A stretch of DNA of 64,000 nt, taken from the NCBI GenBank assembly GCA_046518185.1, contig JBKGRZ010000003.1:248001-312000 (forward strand). Reading direction: 5' to 3'. The stretch is from Scandinavium vulneris_A (GTDB lineage Bacteria; Pseudomonadota; Gammaproteobacteria; Enterobacterales; Enterobacteriaceae). Below are positions 25,105-34,160 of this stretch, piece by piece. Position numbers and translations under genes: made by a program. Position 1 is the stretch's first letter. Each line of letters opens with the position of its first letter. The notes beneath the pieces are model-generated. The model was not told the origin of the DNA. It searched no databases and saw only the letters and a list, made by a program, of their open reading frames with translations.

Positions 25105-25902
25105 ATGTGTGAAGACCGGATGGATATGGACGCAAATCAAGCAGAGCAACGAACCGTCACGCGGTTATGCATTCAGTGCGCCCTGCTGCTGCTGCAACAC
25201 GGAGCCGAAAGCGCGCTGGTGGACGAGCTCTCCACCCGTTTGGGATTAGCGCTTGGGATGGACGGCGTGGAGAGCGCTATTTCCTCCAACGCCATTGTGT
25301 TAACCACCCTAAAAGAGGGTCAATGCCTGACCACGACCCGCAAAAACAACGATCGCGGGATCAACATGCACGTGGTGACCGAGGTGCAGCACATCGTCAT
25401 CATGGCTGAACACAAATTGCTGGATGCGAAAGACGCCGAGAAACGTTTTACGCAAATAAAACCGCTGCGCTATCCGCGCTGGCTGGTGGTGACCATGGTA
25501 GGGCTCTCCTGCGCCTGTTTTTGTAAGCTCAATAAAGGCGGGTGGGATGGCGCATTTGTGACGCTGTGCGCCAGTACGATTGCCATGTACATTCGCCAGT
25601 TACTCACCCATCGTTCGCTGCACCCACAAATCAATTTCTGCATCACCGCCTTTGTCGCCACCACCGTCTCCGGGCTGATGCTGCGCCTGCCCGCCTTCCA
25701 ACAAACCTCAACGGTCGCGATGGCCGCCAGCGTCCTGCTGCTGGTGCCGGGCTTTCCGCTGATTAACGCCGTCGCCGATATGTTCAAAGGTCATATCAAT
25801 ACCGGGCTCGCCCGCTGGGCCATCGCCAGCCTGTTAACCCTGGCGACCTGCATTGGTGTGGTAATGGCGATGACGTTATGGGGGCTGCGCGGATGGGCAT
25901 AA
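25105..25902 (+). CDS. yjjP: Succinate/threonine exporter subunit YjjP
   Basis: Large subunit of the two-part ThrE-type exporter YjjPB, reported as a succinate exporter in E. coli. The start ATG at 25105 has AAGGGT upstream; other ATGs at 25120 and 25126 are possible. The N-terminal cytosolic DUF1212 domain (ESALVDELSTRLG, NDRGINMHVVTEVQHI) is followed by five membrane helices ending GLRGWA. About 10 residues longer than E. coli YjjP. Overlaps yjjB by 10 bp. Confidence 0.92.
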   Translation: MCEDRMDMDANQAEQRTVTRLCIQCALLLLQHGAESALVDELSTRLGLALGMDGVESAISSNAIVLTTLKEGQCLTTTRKNNDRGINMHVVTEVQHIVIMAEHKLLDAKDAEKRFTQIKPLRYPRWLVVTMVGLSCACFCKLNKGGWDGAFVTLCASTIAMYIRQLLTHRSLHPQINFCITAFVATTVSGLMLRLPAFQQTSTVAMAASVLLLVPGFPLINAVADMFKGHINTGLARWAIASLLTLATCIGVVMAMTLWGLRGWA

Positions 25903-26366
25903 TCGATTTCCTGCAGGCGTTGATCCAGGACCTTATACTGTCGGCAATCCCCGCCGTCGGCTTTGCCATGGTGTTTAATGTCCCGCAACGGGCGCTTCGC
26001 TGGTGTGCGCTGCTCGGGGCCGTTGGCCACAGCTCGCGGATGGTGATGATGATGGCCGGAATGAACATCGAGTGGTCGACGTTTATTGCCTCCATGCTGG
26101 TCGGCAGCATTGGGATCCAATGGTCACGCTGGTATCTGGCGCACCCCAAAATTTTTACCGTCGCCGCCGTTATACCGATGTTTCCCGGCATATCAGCCTA
26201 TACCGCGATGATCTCTGTAGTGAAAATCAGCCACGTCGGCTACAGCGACGCGCTGATGATGACCCTGCTGGAGAATTTCCTCAAAGCCACCTCGATTGTG
26301 GGCGCCCTGTCGGTCGGGTTATCGATCCCCGGTCTGTGGCTGTACCGCAAACGCCCCCGCGTCTGA
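25893..26366 (+). CDS. yjjB: Exporter subunit YjjB
   Basis: 157 aa, the E. coli length, starting MGIIDFLQALIQDLILSAIP. A DUF3815/ThrE C-terminal-type membrane protein with about five helices; MFPGISAYTAMI is the conserved core and WLYRKRPRV the basic tail. Forms the exporter with YjjP. The start sits inside yjjP, so the two are coupled. Confidence 0.94.
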   Translation: MGIIDFLQALIQDLILSAIPAVGFAMVFNVPQRALRWCALLGAVGHSSRMVMMMAGMNIEWSTFIASMLVGSIGIQWSRWYLAHPKIFTVAAVIPMFPGISAYTAMISVVKISHVGYSDALMMTLLENFLKATSIVGALSVGLSIPGLWLYRKRPRV

Positions 26367-26455
26367 GCCGCGCGCCGGGCATCTCCTCCTGCACGCGGGT
26401 CTGTGCTACTATCTGCCCATGTTATACGTCTCATCGTTTTGCTTGAGTAATCACC

Positions 26456-26995
26456 ATGTCTTCCAGAATTCTGACGTCCAGCGTCATCGGGATTGATGCG
26501 TTTCTGCACGATCCTGATGGCGTATTAAACAAAGCCGATAACGGTGCCGTGGCGGTGTTTGCCAATAACGCTCCGGCGTTTTATGCGATTGCGCCTGCGC
26601 GTCTGGAGCAGTTGCTGGAGCTTGAAGCGAAGCTCGCCCGTCCGGGCAGCGATGTCACGCTGGATGGGCAGTTCTTCGATGAGCCACAGGCCGTGCCCGT
26701 GGCGGTGCCGATGGGGAAATTCGCCATGTACCCCGACTGGCAGCCAGATGCGGATTTCCAGCGCATGGCCGCCCTGTGGGGAATCGCGCTCACCCAGCCC
26801 GCCACGCCGGAAGAACTGGCTTCCTTTACCGCTTACTGGCAGGCGGAAGGCAAAGTATTTCACCACGTACAGTGGCAGCAGAAACTGGCGCGCAGCCTGC
26901 AAATTGGCCGGGCCAGTAACGGCGGACAGCCGAGACGCGATCTCAACACGCTCTCCGAGCCTGATAATCAAATTCCCCCGGGTTTTCGAGGTTAA
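26456..26995 (+). CDS. dnaT: Primosomal protein DnaT
   Basis: 179 aa, equal to E. coli DnaT. A primosome assembly factor that acts between PriA-PriB and the DnaB-DnaC complex in replication restart. Sequence conserved throughout (start SSRILTSSVIGIDAFLHDP; C-terminal ssDNA-binding WQAEGKVFHHVQWQQKLARSLQ). The stop codon overlaps the ATGATG that begins dnaC. Confidence 0.97.
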   Translation: MSSRILTSSVIGIDAFLHDPDGVLNKADNGAVAVFANNAPAFYAIAPARLEQLLELEAKLARPGSDVTLDGQFFDEPQAVPVAVPMGKFAMYPDWQPDADFQRMAALWGIALTQPATPEELASFTAYWQAEGKVFHHVQWQQKLARSLQIGRASNGGQPRRDLNTLSEPDNQIPPGFRG

Positions 26996-26997
26996 TG

Positions 26998-27735
26998 ATG
27001 AAAAATGTTGGTGATCTGATGCAGCGCCTGCAAAAAATGATGCCGAAACACGTCGAACCGGCCTTTAAAACGGGCGAAGAACTGCTGGCCTGGCAAAAGG
27101 AACAGGGACAGCTGCGCTCTGCCGCGCTGGAACGTGAAAACCGGGCGATGAAAATGCAGCGTACCTTTAACCGCTCCGGCATTCGTCCGCTGCACCAGAA
27201 CTGTTCGTTTGATAACTACCGCGTGGAGTGCGACGGGCAGATGAACGCCCTGTCGAAAGCGCGTCAGTACGTTGATGAGTTTGATGGCAACATCGCAAGC
27301 TTCATCTTTTCCGGCAAGCCGGGCACCGGTAAAAACCACCTGGCGGCAGCCATCTGCAACGAACTGCTGCTGCGCGGAAAATCGGTGCTAATCATCACCG
27401 TGGCCGACATCATGTCCGCCATGAAAGATACCTTTACCAACCGCGAAACCACTGAAGAACAACTGCTCAACGACCTGAGCAACGTGGACCTGCTGGTGAT
27501 CGACGAGATTGGCGTCCAGACCGAATCGCGCTACGAGAAAGTGATCATCAACCAGATTGTTGACCGCCGTTCGTCGTCTAAACGCCCGACCGGGATGCTC
27601 ACCAACAGCAACATGGAAGACATGAACAAGCTGTTGGGCGAACGCGTGATGGACAGGATGCGCCTGGGTAACAGCCTGTGGGTGATCTTCAACTGGGACA
27701 GCTACCGCAGCCGCGTCACCGGCAAAGAGTATTGA
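26998..27735 (+). CDS. dnaC: Helicase loader DnaC
   Basis: 245 aa AAA+ ATPase that loads DnaB at oriC and at restart sites. Walker A SGKPGTGKNH, Walker B LLVIDEIG, sensor/arginine segment MDRMRLGNSLWVIFNWDSYR. The N-terminal DnaB-binding helix region (MKNVGDLMQRLQKMM) matches E. coli. The second ATG of an ATGATG pair, two bases after the dnaT stop codon, is taken as start because E. coli begins MKNVG. Confidence 0.98.
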   Translation: MKNVGDLMQRLQKMMPKHVEPAFKTGEELLAWQKEQGQLRSAALERENRAMKMQRTFNRSGIRPLHQNCSFDNYRVECDGQMNALSKARQYVDEFDGNIASFIFSGKPGTGKNHLAAAICNELLLRGKSVLIITVADIMSAMKDTFTNRETTEEQLLNDLSNVDLLVIDEIGVQTESRYEKVIINQIVDRRSSSKRPTGMLTNSNMEDMNKLLGERVMDRMRLGNSLWVIFNWDSYRSRVTGKEY

Positions 27736-27795
27736 GACCATTCCGAACTCTGCCAGCGCTATACTGGCGGAGTTCCTGCCAACTGAGTCGAACCT

Positions 27796-28284
27796 ATGAA
27801 AACAGCTAAACGCCTTCTTTGCACCGTCGCGCTAACCAGCGCACTGCTTTCCACCAGCACTTTTGCTATTTCTCTTAGCGACACCCTTTCCAGCGCTGCC
27901 AGCGAATTGAGCGGCTCAACGTCTTCGCAGGGCGGGACCTCACTCTCGTCATTAACCAGCCTGCTGAACGGCAGCGGTAAAGCGCTGAGCGCTGACAACA
28001 TGAACAACGCCGCAGGTATCCTCAGCTACTGTGCTAACCAGAAGCTGACCTCCGTGACCAGCGCCGACAACGTTAAAAATCAGGTGCTGGATAAACTGGG
28101 CCTCGACACCGCCACCGAGCAGAAAGCGGATACCAACTATATGGACGGTATTCAGGGTCTGCTGAATGCGCAGAATGGCCAACAGCTGAACCTCAGCACG
28201 CTGGGCGATTCCGAGTTAGGAAAACAAGTTAAAACCAAGGCTTGCGATCTGGTACTCAAACAAGGCACAAAATTCATCTCTTAA
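27796..28284 (+). CDS. yjjA: Exported DUF2501 protein YjjA
   Basis: 162 aa, near the E. coli length. A Sec signal peptide (MKTAKRLLCTVALTSALLS, cleavage near TFA-IS at residue 24-25), then a Ser-rich segment and a small helical domain with two conserved cysteines (SYCANQKL and TKACDLV), probably a disulfide in the periplasm. Function unknown. Follows dnaC in the same direction after a 60-bp gap. Confidence 0.92.
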   Translation: MKTAKRLLCTVALTSALLSTSTFAISLSDTLSSAASELSGSTSSQGGTSLSSLTSLLNGSGKALSADNMNNAAGILSYCANQKLTSVTSADNVKNQVLDKLGLDTATEQKADTNYMDGIQGLLNAQNGQQLNLSTLGDSELGKQVKTKACDLVLKQGTKFIS

Positions 28285-28295
28285 TCCCGCCTCAG

Positions 28296-28324
28296 AACCC
28301 GCCCACACAGGATGTGAGCGGGTT
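28296..28324 (+). other. Dyad after yjjA
   Basis: AACCCGC-CCACA-CAGGA-TGTGA-GCGGGTT can fold into a stem 12 bp after the stop, but the plus strand continues with A7, not T. It is therefore a weak terminator candidate only. Confidence 0.4.
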
Positions 28325-28467
28325 AAAAAAACCGCATATCTAAACCAAATCTGTATCCACGCACAATTTAATGACGCTACAATTGCAGCAATATTGCACT
28401 GCAATTACAGTGTAGGGCCGAAAATTGTGGCTGGTCAGCGGATGACCAGTGTGACTGAGGATGTGCT

Positions 28468-30759
28468 GTGTCCGAGCTTGTCTCTATTGCTCTGTTTCTC
28501 GCTTCTGTGGTGATTTATGCATGGAAAGCGGGGCGTAATACCTGGTGGTTTGCTTCCATCCTGACGGTGCTCGGCCTTTTTGTGGTCCTGAACCTGACGC
28601 TCTACGCCAGTAACTATTTCACCGGCGACGGCATCAACGACGCGGTGCTCTACACCCTCACCAACAGTCTGACCGGTGCGGGCGTTGGCAAATACATTCT
28701 TCCCGGCGTGGGCCTGGTGCTGGCGCTGATCCTGGTTTTCGGTGGGCTCGGCTGGGTACTGCGCCGTCGTCGCCATCATCCTCATCATTTGGGTTACAGC
28801 GTGCTGGCGCTGGGGCTGGCACTCGCCTCGGTGGACGCCAGCCCGGCGTTTCGCCAGATAACCGAGCTGGTGAAATCCCAGTCCCGCGACGGCGATCCGG
28901 ATTTTGCGGCCTATTATAAAGAGCCGGCGAAAAGCATCCCCAACCCGAAGCTGAACCTGGTGTATATCTACGGTGAAAGCCTCGAGCGGACCTATTTTGA
29001 TAACAATGCCTTCCCGAACCTGACCCCGGAACTGGGCAAGCTAAAAGACGAAAGCATTGATTTCAGCCATACAATGCAACTGCCGGGCACCGACTACACC
29101 ATCGCCGGGATGGTCGCCTCGCAGTGCGGCATTCCGCTGTTCGCGCCGTTTGAAGGCAACGCTTCGGCCTCGGTATCGAGCTTCTTCCCGCAGAACATTT
29201 GCCTTGGCGATATCCTGAAAAACTCCGGCTACCAGAACTACTTTATGCAGGGCGCTAACCTGCGTTTCGCCGGGAAAGACGTGTTCCTGCAATCGCACGG
29301 CTTTGATCACCTGTACGGCGCGGAAGAGTTGAAAACGACCGTCGCAGACCCGACCTACCGTAACGACTGGGGTTTCTACGACGATACCGTGCTTGATGAA
29401 GTATGGAAAAAGTACCAGGAACTCTCCCAATCGGGCCAGCGTTTCTCGCTGTTTACCCTGACCGTCGACACGCATCATCCGGACGGCTTTATCTCGCGGA
29501 CCTGCGACCGTAAAAAGTATGATATCGGCGGTAAAACCAACCAGTCATTCAGCGCGGTCACCTGTAGCCAGGAGCACGTGGCGGCACTTATCGAAAAAAT
29601 CAAAGCCTCGCCGTACTTTAAAGACACGGTTATCGTGGTCTCTTCAGACCATCTGGCGATGAAAAATACCGCCTGGGATTACCTCAACAAACAGGATCGC
29701 AGCAATCTGTTCTTCGTTATTCGCGGCGACCAGCCGCAGCAGGAAGTGATGGGCGTAAAGCGCAGCACCCTGGATAACGGCGCTACGGTGCTCGATATTC
29801 TCGGCGGCGACAACTTTATCGGCCTCGGTCGCAGCAGCCTTTCCGGGCAGTCGCTGGCGGAAGTGTTCCTCAACATGAAAGAGAAAGTGCTGGCGTGGAA
29901 GCCGGATATCATTCGTCTGTGGAACTTCCCGAAATCTATCAAGGATTTCACTATCGACGAGAAGAAAGGGATGATCGCCTTCTCCGGGTCGCACTTCCGC
30001 CTGCCGCTGCTGCTGCGCGTGTCGGACAACCGCGTCGAGCCGCTGCCGGAAAGTGAATACTCCGCCCCACTGCGTTACCAACTGGCGGATTTCGCCCCGC
30101 GCGACAACTTCATGTGGATAGATCGCTGCTACAAAATGGCCCAGCTGTGGGCGCCGGAACTGGCGCTGTCGACCGACTGGTGCGTGTCGCAGGGTCAGCT
30201 TGGCGGCCAGCAAACCGTGCAGCATGTCGATAAAGCGCAGTGGAAAGGCAAAGCCGCGTTCAAAGACACCCTTGTCGATATGGAGCGTTACAAAGGCAAC
30301 GTCGATACCCTGAAAATTGTCGACAACGACATTCGCTACAAGGCCGACAGCTTCATCTTTAACGTCGCCGGGGCACCGGAAGAGGTCAAACAGTTCAGTG
30401 GCATTTCACGCCCGGAAACCTGGGGCCGCTGGTCTAACGCGCAGCTCGCCAATGAAGTGAAAATTGAATACAAAGATCCGCTGCCGCAGAAATTCGACCT
30501 GGTGATCACCGCCAAAGCTTTTGGTCCGAATGCTAACAAGCCGATTCCGGTCCGTGTCGGCAACAGCGAGCAGACGCTGACCCTCGGCAATGAGGTCACC
30601 ACCACCACACTGCATTTCGACAACCCGACCAGCAGCAATCTGCTGACCATCGTGCCGCCGGATCCGCAGACCACCAACGAGGGCAACATTCTCGGTCACT
30701 CACCGCGTCAGCTGGGGATTGGAATGGTGGAAATCAAAGTGGTGAAATCAGAAGGTTAA
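28468..30759 (+). CDS. opgB: Phosphoglycerol transferase I OpgB
   Basis: 763 aa, identical in length to E. coli OpgB (MdoB). Transfers phosphoglycerol from phosphatidylglycerol to osmoregulated periplasmic glucans. GTG start (MSELVSIALFLASVVIYAW) with SD TGAGG. Four N-terminal membrane helices to about residue 130, then a periplasmic sulfatase-fold catalytic domain: YIYGESLERTYFD with the candidate catalytic residue LPGTDYTIAGM, and metal ligands in TVDTHHPDG and VVSSDHLAM. C-terminal beta domain intact. Confidence 0.96.
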   Translation: MSELVSIALFLASVVIYAWKAGRNTWWFASILTVLGLFVVLNLTLYASNYFTGDGINDAVLYTLTNSLTGAGVGKYILPGVGLVLALILVFGGLGWVLRRRRHHPHHLGYSVLALGLALASVDASPAFRQITELVKSQSRDGDPDFAAYYKEPAKSIPNPKLNLVYIYGESLERTYFDNNAFPNLTPELGKLKDESIDFSHTMQLPGTDYTIAGMVASQCGIPLFAPFEGNASASVSSFFPQNICLGDILKNSGYQNYFMQGANLRFAGKDVFLQSHGFDHLYGAEELKTTVADPTYRNDWGFYDDTVLDEVWKKYQELSQSGQRFSLFTLTVDTHHPDGFISRTCDRKKYDIGGKTNQSFSAVTCSQEHVAALIEKIKASPYFKDTVIVVSSDHLAMKNTAWDYLNKQDRSNLFFVIRGDQPQQEVMGVKRSTLDNGATVLDILGGDNFIGLGRSSLSGQSLAEVFLNMKEKVLAWKPDIIRLWNFPKSIKDFTIDEKKGMIAFSGSHFRLPLLLRVSDNRVEPLPESEYSAPLRYQLADFAPRDNFMWIDRCYKMAQLWAPELALSTDWCVSQGQLGGQQTVQHVDKAQWKGKAAFKDTLVDMERYKGNVDTLKIVDNDIRYKADSFIFNVAGAPEEVKQFSGISRPETWGRWSNAQLANEVKIEYKDPLPQKFDLVITAKAFGPNANKPIPVRVGNSEQTLTLGNEVTTTTLHFDNPTSSNLLTIVPPDPQTTNEGNILGHSPRQLGIGMVEIKVVKSEG

Positions 30760-30783
30760 GATGTTGTAGAGTAAGATGTTCCA

Positions 30784-30810
30784 GGCCCGGCAGACCGCCG
30801 GGCCTTTGCT
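30784..30810 (+). terminator. opgB terminator
   Basis: GGCCCGG-CAGACCG-CCGGGCC followed by TTTGCTT on the plus strand, 24 bp after opgB and just before the convergent tsr stop. Confidence 0.75.
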
Positions 30811-30812
30811 TA

Positions 30813-32480
30813 TCAGAAGGTTTCCCAGTTCTCACCGTTTTCAGTGGTCGCAGATTTACGCAGCGTCTGAACCGGAGCACTGGATTTCGGGGCGGATGCA
30901 TCACGCTTCGCCGCCATCTGCGACTGCTGAATACGGAACACCGCCACCGCCTGCGTCAAACGGCTGGCCTGCTCTTCGAGAGCGGCTGCCGCAGACGCGG
31001 ATTCCTCTACCAGCGAGGCGTTCTGCTGGGTCACACGATCCATCTCGGCGACGGCCAGACCGACCTGGTCAATACCGCGACTCTGCTCGTCAGACGCCGA
31101 GGCGATTTCACCCATGATATCGGTCACGCGAGTCACCGCATTGACGATTTCATCCATGGTTTCGCCTGCGCTTTCCACCAGCGTAGAACCGATATCGACG
31201 CGGCTGACCGAGTCTTCAATCAGGCTCTTAATTTCACGGGCAGCCTGGGCGCTGCGCTGCGCCAGGTTACGGACTTCACCGGCAACGACCGCAAACCCGC
31301 GCCCCTGCTCACCCGCACGGGCAGCTTCAACCGCGGCGTTCAGCGCCAAAATGTTGGTCTGGAAGGCAATACCGTCGATAACGCTGATGATATCGGCGAT
31401 TTTCTGCGAACTGCTGGTAATGTCGCGCATCGTCTGCACCACGTTATCCACCACTTTGCCGCCCTTCTGCGCAGTTTCTGACGCACTCAGCGCCAGATGG
31501 CTCGCCTGACGGGCGTTTTCGGCGTTCTGTTTCACCGTCGCAGTCAGCTCTTCCATGCTGGCGGCAGTTTCTTCCAGGGAAGCGGCCTGCTGCTCGGTAC
31601 GGGAAGAGAGATCGTTGTTGCCCATCGCAATCTCGCTGGCACCGCTGTAAATCGCGTCCGCGCCGTTACGCACTTCGCCCACGGTACGCACCAGTTCGCT
31701 CTGCATATGGCGCAGGGAATCGGCCAACTGGCCCATTTCGTTGCTGCCGTGCACATCGATAGGCTTAACCAGATCGCCCCCGGCGATATGACGAATGCTG
31801 TCGATCACACGCGTCAGCGGCTGGATCAACGTTTTGTGGATCCCAAGCCAGACCACCACGATCACCGCCAGTACCGCCACCAGCACACTGACCAATACCC
31901 AAATCGCCTGGTGGTAAGAGCTGTTGTTATCTTCCACCGCCAGCTCATACAGATGATCGTTTTGCTGGAAGTAATTCACGTAGGCTTTCTCAAAACCATC
32001 CTGATAGCCCTGAGTCGGCTGATCGAAGAAGTCGTTGATCTTGCCCGCGCCGAGCAGCTGGATAAGCTCCGCCAGCGCACCGTGATAGATGTCGTAGTTG
32101 CGTTTGATCTCCAGTGCCGAGGCTTCACTCTGGCGTGGATCGCGCGGCAGGGCTTCATATTCCGTCCAGCGCTTCTCCGCGTCAGCCAGTGATTTGCTGG
32201 CGATCTGCATCAAATCCGCCACCGTCGCCCCACTGCCGATATTGTTTTGATCCATCATGTAACGGATCCCGGCCCGGTTGAGGGTGTTACGGGTTTGCAG
32301 CAAGGAGACCCAACTGCCATTCAGCGTGGCCTGCTGCTGGCGGATAGTTTGCAGGACGGTGAAGTTTTCTTTGTCGTGCTTCAACGCGTTGAAGAACAGA
32401 CCGCCGGATGTCAGTTGCAAAAGGCCAAATATGACCAAAACCAGCACGAGGCTGGTGACAATTTTTATGCGATTTAACAT
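30813..32480 (-). CDS. tsr: Serine chemoreceptor Tsr
   Basis: 555-aa methyl-accepting chemotaxis protein. TM1 about 7-29, periplasmic four-helix ligand domain, TM2 about 190-212, HAMP, methylation helices and the signalling tip EAARAGEQGRGFAVVAGEVRNLA. Serine-pocket residues of E. coli Tsr are all at identical positions (R64, N68, R69, R73, F151, F152, T156). The C terminus is the CheR/CheB tether NWETF. A sigma-28 promoter lies upstream. Position between opgB and btsT is as in E. coli. Confidence 0.96.
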   Translation of the reverse strand: MLNRIKIVTSLVLVLVIFGLLQLTSGGLFFNALKHDKENFTVLQTIRQQQATLNGSWVSLLQTRNTLNRAGIRYMMDQNNIGSGATVADLMQIASKSLADAEKRWTEYEALPRDPRQSEASALEIKRNYDIYHGALAELIQLLGAGKINDFFDQPTQGYQDGFEKAYVNYFQQNDHLYELAVEDNNSSYHQAIWVLVSVLVAVLAVIVVVWLGIHKTLIQPLTRVIDSIRHIAGGDLVKPIDVHGSNEMGQLADSLRHMQSELVRTVGEVRNGADAIYSGASEIAMGNNDLSSRTEQQAASLEETAASMEELTATVKQNAENARQASHLALSASETAQKGGKVVDNVVQTMRDITSSSQKIADIISVIDGIAFQTNILALNAAVEAARAGEQGRGFAVVAGEVRNLAQRSAQAAREIKSLIEDSVSRVDIGSTLVESAGETMDEIVNAVTRVTDIMGEIASASDEQSRGIDQVGLAVAEMDRVTQQNASLVEESASAAAALEEQASRLTQAVAVFRIQQSQMAAKRDASAPKSSAPVQTLRKSATTENGENWETF

Positions 32481-32510
32481 TTTTTCTTTTCCAGTGGGAA
32501 GTTAACCGTT

Positions 32511-32537
32511 TATTCGGCCTGGAAACGAAAAACTTTA
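32511..32537 (-). promoter_or_regulatory. Sigma-28 (FliA) promoter of tsr
   Basis: Minus strand TAAAGTTT (32530-32537), an 11-bp spacer, then GCCGAATA (32511-32518), against the consensus TAAAGTTT-N11-GCCGATAA. It is 31 bp before the tsr ATG. Confidence 0.85.
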
Positions 32538-32637
32538 AGAAAATTCGCATGCGATCACACGAAAAAACCCTATTTTCATTTGCGCTATCCCCATATTACG
32601 TCTACAAGCGCGCAGTTCAGCGTTCGGCAGCATTTTG

Positions 32638-32652
32638 TGGTACAAAGTACCA
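32638..32652 (+). promoter_or_regulatory. TGGTAC-AAA-GTACCA operator candidate
   Basis: A perfect 6-bp-arm palindrome with a 3-bp centre, 27 bp before the RpiR gene; a further half-site TTGGTACT lies at about 32668-32675. Its location fits autoregulation by the RpiR protein (inference). Confidence 0.5.
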
Positions 32653-32679
32653 ATCTTATTAAATTTTTTGGTACTGCGT

Positions 32680-33543
32680 ATGGCCTGGACAATCGACATC
32701 ATCTCCTGCATCACCGACCGCTTTATGTCCCTGACCGCCACGGAAAAGCGCATCGCCCAGTTTATTCTTGACGATGTTGCCAGCGCCGCCGAATTACCGA
32801 TCGCCGAACTGGCGCGTTTGACGCACACCAGCCAGGCCTCGGTCACCCGTTTTGCCCGGGCGCTCGGCTGCAAAGACGTGCGTGAACTGAAGCTGAAACT
32901 GGCGCAGTCTTTGGCGGTTGGGCAGCGCTTTATTCTTGATGTGCCGGACTTAGAGGGCGTACAGGGGATTTACGAGTCGATAATCAGCGTGCTGGAAACC
33001 AACCGTCGCGCGCTCGACGTCACGGCCCTTAACCAGGCGGTGAGCTGGCTAAGCAACGCCCGGCAGATCCTGGCAGTCGGTATGGGCGGCGGATCGACAA
33101 TTTGCGCTCAGGAAATGCAGTATCGCCTGTTTCGCCTCGGCCTGCCGGTGGTGAGCCAGAATGACGGTCTGCTGGTACGGATGATGTGCTCTTCCGTCGC
33201 CCCGCAGGATGTGGTGGTGGCGCTGTCACTGGGTGGCTTTACCCCGGAAATCTGCGAAAGCGCGGCGATTGCTCGCCAGTATGGCGCCAAGGTGATCGCC
33301 ATTACGCCGGAAGACACCCCGCTGGCCAAACTGGCCGATTTGGTGCTGCCGCTGCTGGTGCGCGAAAACGACTACATCTTTAAGCCGAGTACCTCGCGTT
33401 ATGCGATGCTGGCGATGGTCGACGTGCTGGCCACCGAACTGGCGATGGCCAACAAGGCGCAGGCCAAAGACCGGATGCGCCGAATCAAGCTGGTGCTGGA
33501 CAGCCATCGCGGCGGCGTTGACCGCCAGCCGCTGGGCGATTAA
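32680..33543 (+). CDS. RpiR-family sugar-phosphate-sensing regulator
   Basis: 287 aa from MAWTIDIISCITDRFMSLTA; a start at M16 of this frame is also possible. N-terminal HTH_6 DNA-binding domain (ELARLTHTSQASVTRFARALGCKD) and C-terminal SIS sugar-isomerase domain (ILAVGMGGGSTICAQ ... VVALSLGGFTPEICE). RpiR proteins usually sense a sugar phosphate of the pathway they control; here KDPGal or KDPG made by the neighbouring DgoK-type kinase is the natural candidate. Convergent with, and overlapping by 4 bp, the aldolase gene. Confidence 0.88.
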   Translation: MAWTIDIISCITDRFMSLTATEKRIAQFILDDVASAAELPIAELARLTHTSQASVTRFARALGCKDVRELKLKLAQSLAVGQRFILDVPDLEGVQGIYESIISVLETNRRALDVTALNQAVSWLSNARQILAVGMGGGSTICAQEMQYRLFRLGLPVVSQNDGLLVRMMCSSVAPQDVVVALSLGGFTPEICESAAIARQYGAKVIAITPEDTPLAKLADLVLPLLVRENDYIFKPSTSRYAMLAMVDVLATELAMANKAQAKDRMRRIKLVLDSHRGGVDRQPLGD

Positions 33544-34160
33544 TGCCCGGGGGCGTGGGCCGCATGCCAGGCCTGCATAAACCGTCTGGCCTGCACACGC
33601 GTCTGGGCCACATTTTGCCCGGCGCGATACAGGTCGCTGCCCAACCCTGCGCCCGCACACCCTGCCGCCAGATAGTCAGCCAGATTGTCGGGGGTGATGC
33701 CCCCCACCGCCAGTACCGGCACGTCAGGCGGTAACACCGCCTTCAATGCCGCAATGTAGGCCGGACCGAATGCCGACGACGGGAAAATTTTCAGCCACTG
33801 CGCCCCGGCCTCCAGGGCGGTAAACGCTTCGGTGGAAGTGGCACACCCCGCACAGACCAGCATCCCGTTGTCGACCGCGTGACGAATCACCGTCGGCTGC
33901 GTATTCGGGGTGACCACCAGTCTGGCCCGAGCCTCCGCCAGCGTCGTCACCTGCGCCACGGTCAGCACCGTGCCTGCCCCTATCATCGCCTGCTCGCCAA
34001 ATTGCGCCACCGCCTGCGGGATGCTGAGCTGCCAGTCAGGTGAGTTGAGCGGGATCTCGATATAGCGAAAGCCCTCCTCGATCAGCACCCCAATATGATC
34101 GGCGGCCTCCTGCGGCGTAACTCCGCGCAGGATCGCCACCAGCTTAATATCGTGCATCAT
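33540..34160 (-). CDS. 2-keto-3-deoxy-6-phosphogalactonate aldolase (DgoA-type)
   Basis: 206 aa. Class I KDPG/KDPGal aldolase; catalytic Glu35 in YIEIPLNSP and Schiff-base Lys124 in WLKIFPSSAFGPAYI, corresponding to E37/K126 of E. coli DgoA. The wording IPLNSP and FPSSAFGP is DgoA-like rather than Eda-like, so the natural substrate is more likely the galacto compound. Products are pyruvate and glyceraldehyde-3-phosphate. Starts 17 bp inside the kinase gene; SD GGAGGATCA. Confidence 0.9.
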   Translation of the reverse strand: MMHDIKLVAILRGVTPQEAADHIGVLIEEGFRYIEIPLNSPDWQLSIPQAVAQFGEQAMIGAGTVLTVAQVTTLAEARARLVVTPNTQPTVIRHAVDNGMLVCAGCATSTEAFTALEAGAQWLKIFPSSAFGPAYIAALKAVLPPDVPVLAVGGITPDNLADYLAAGCAGAGLGSDLYRAGQNVAQTRVQARRFMQAWHAAHAPGH

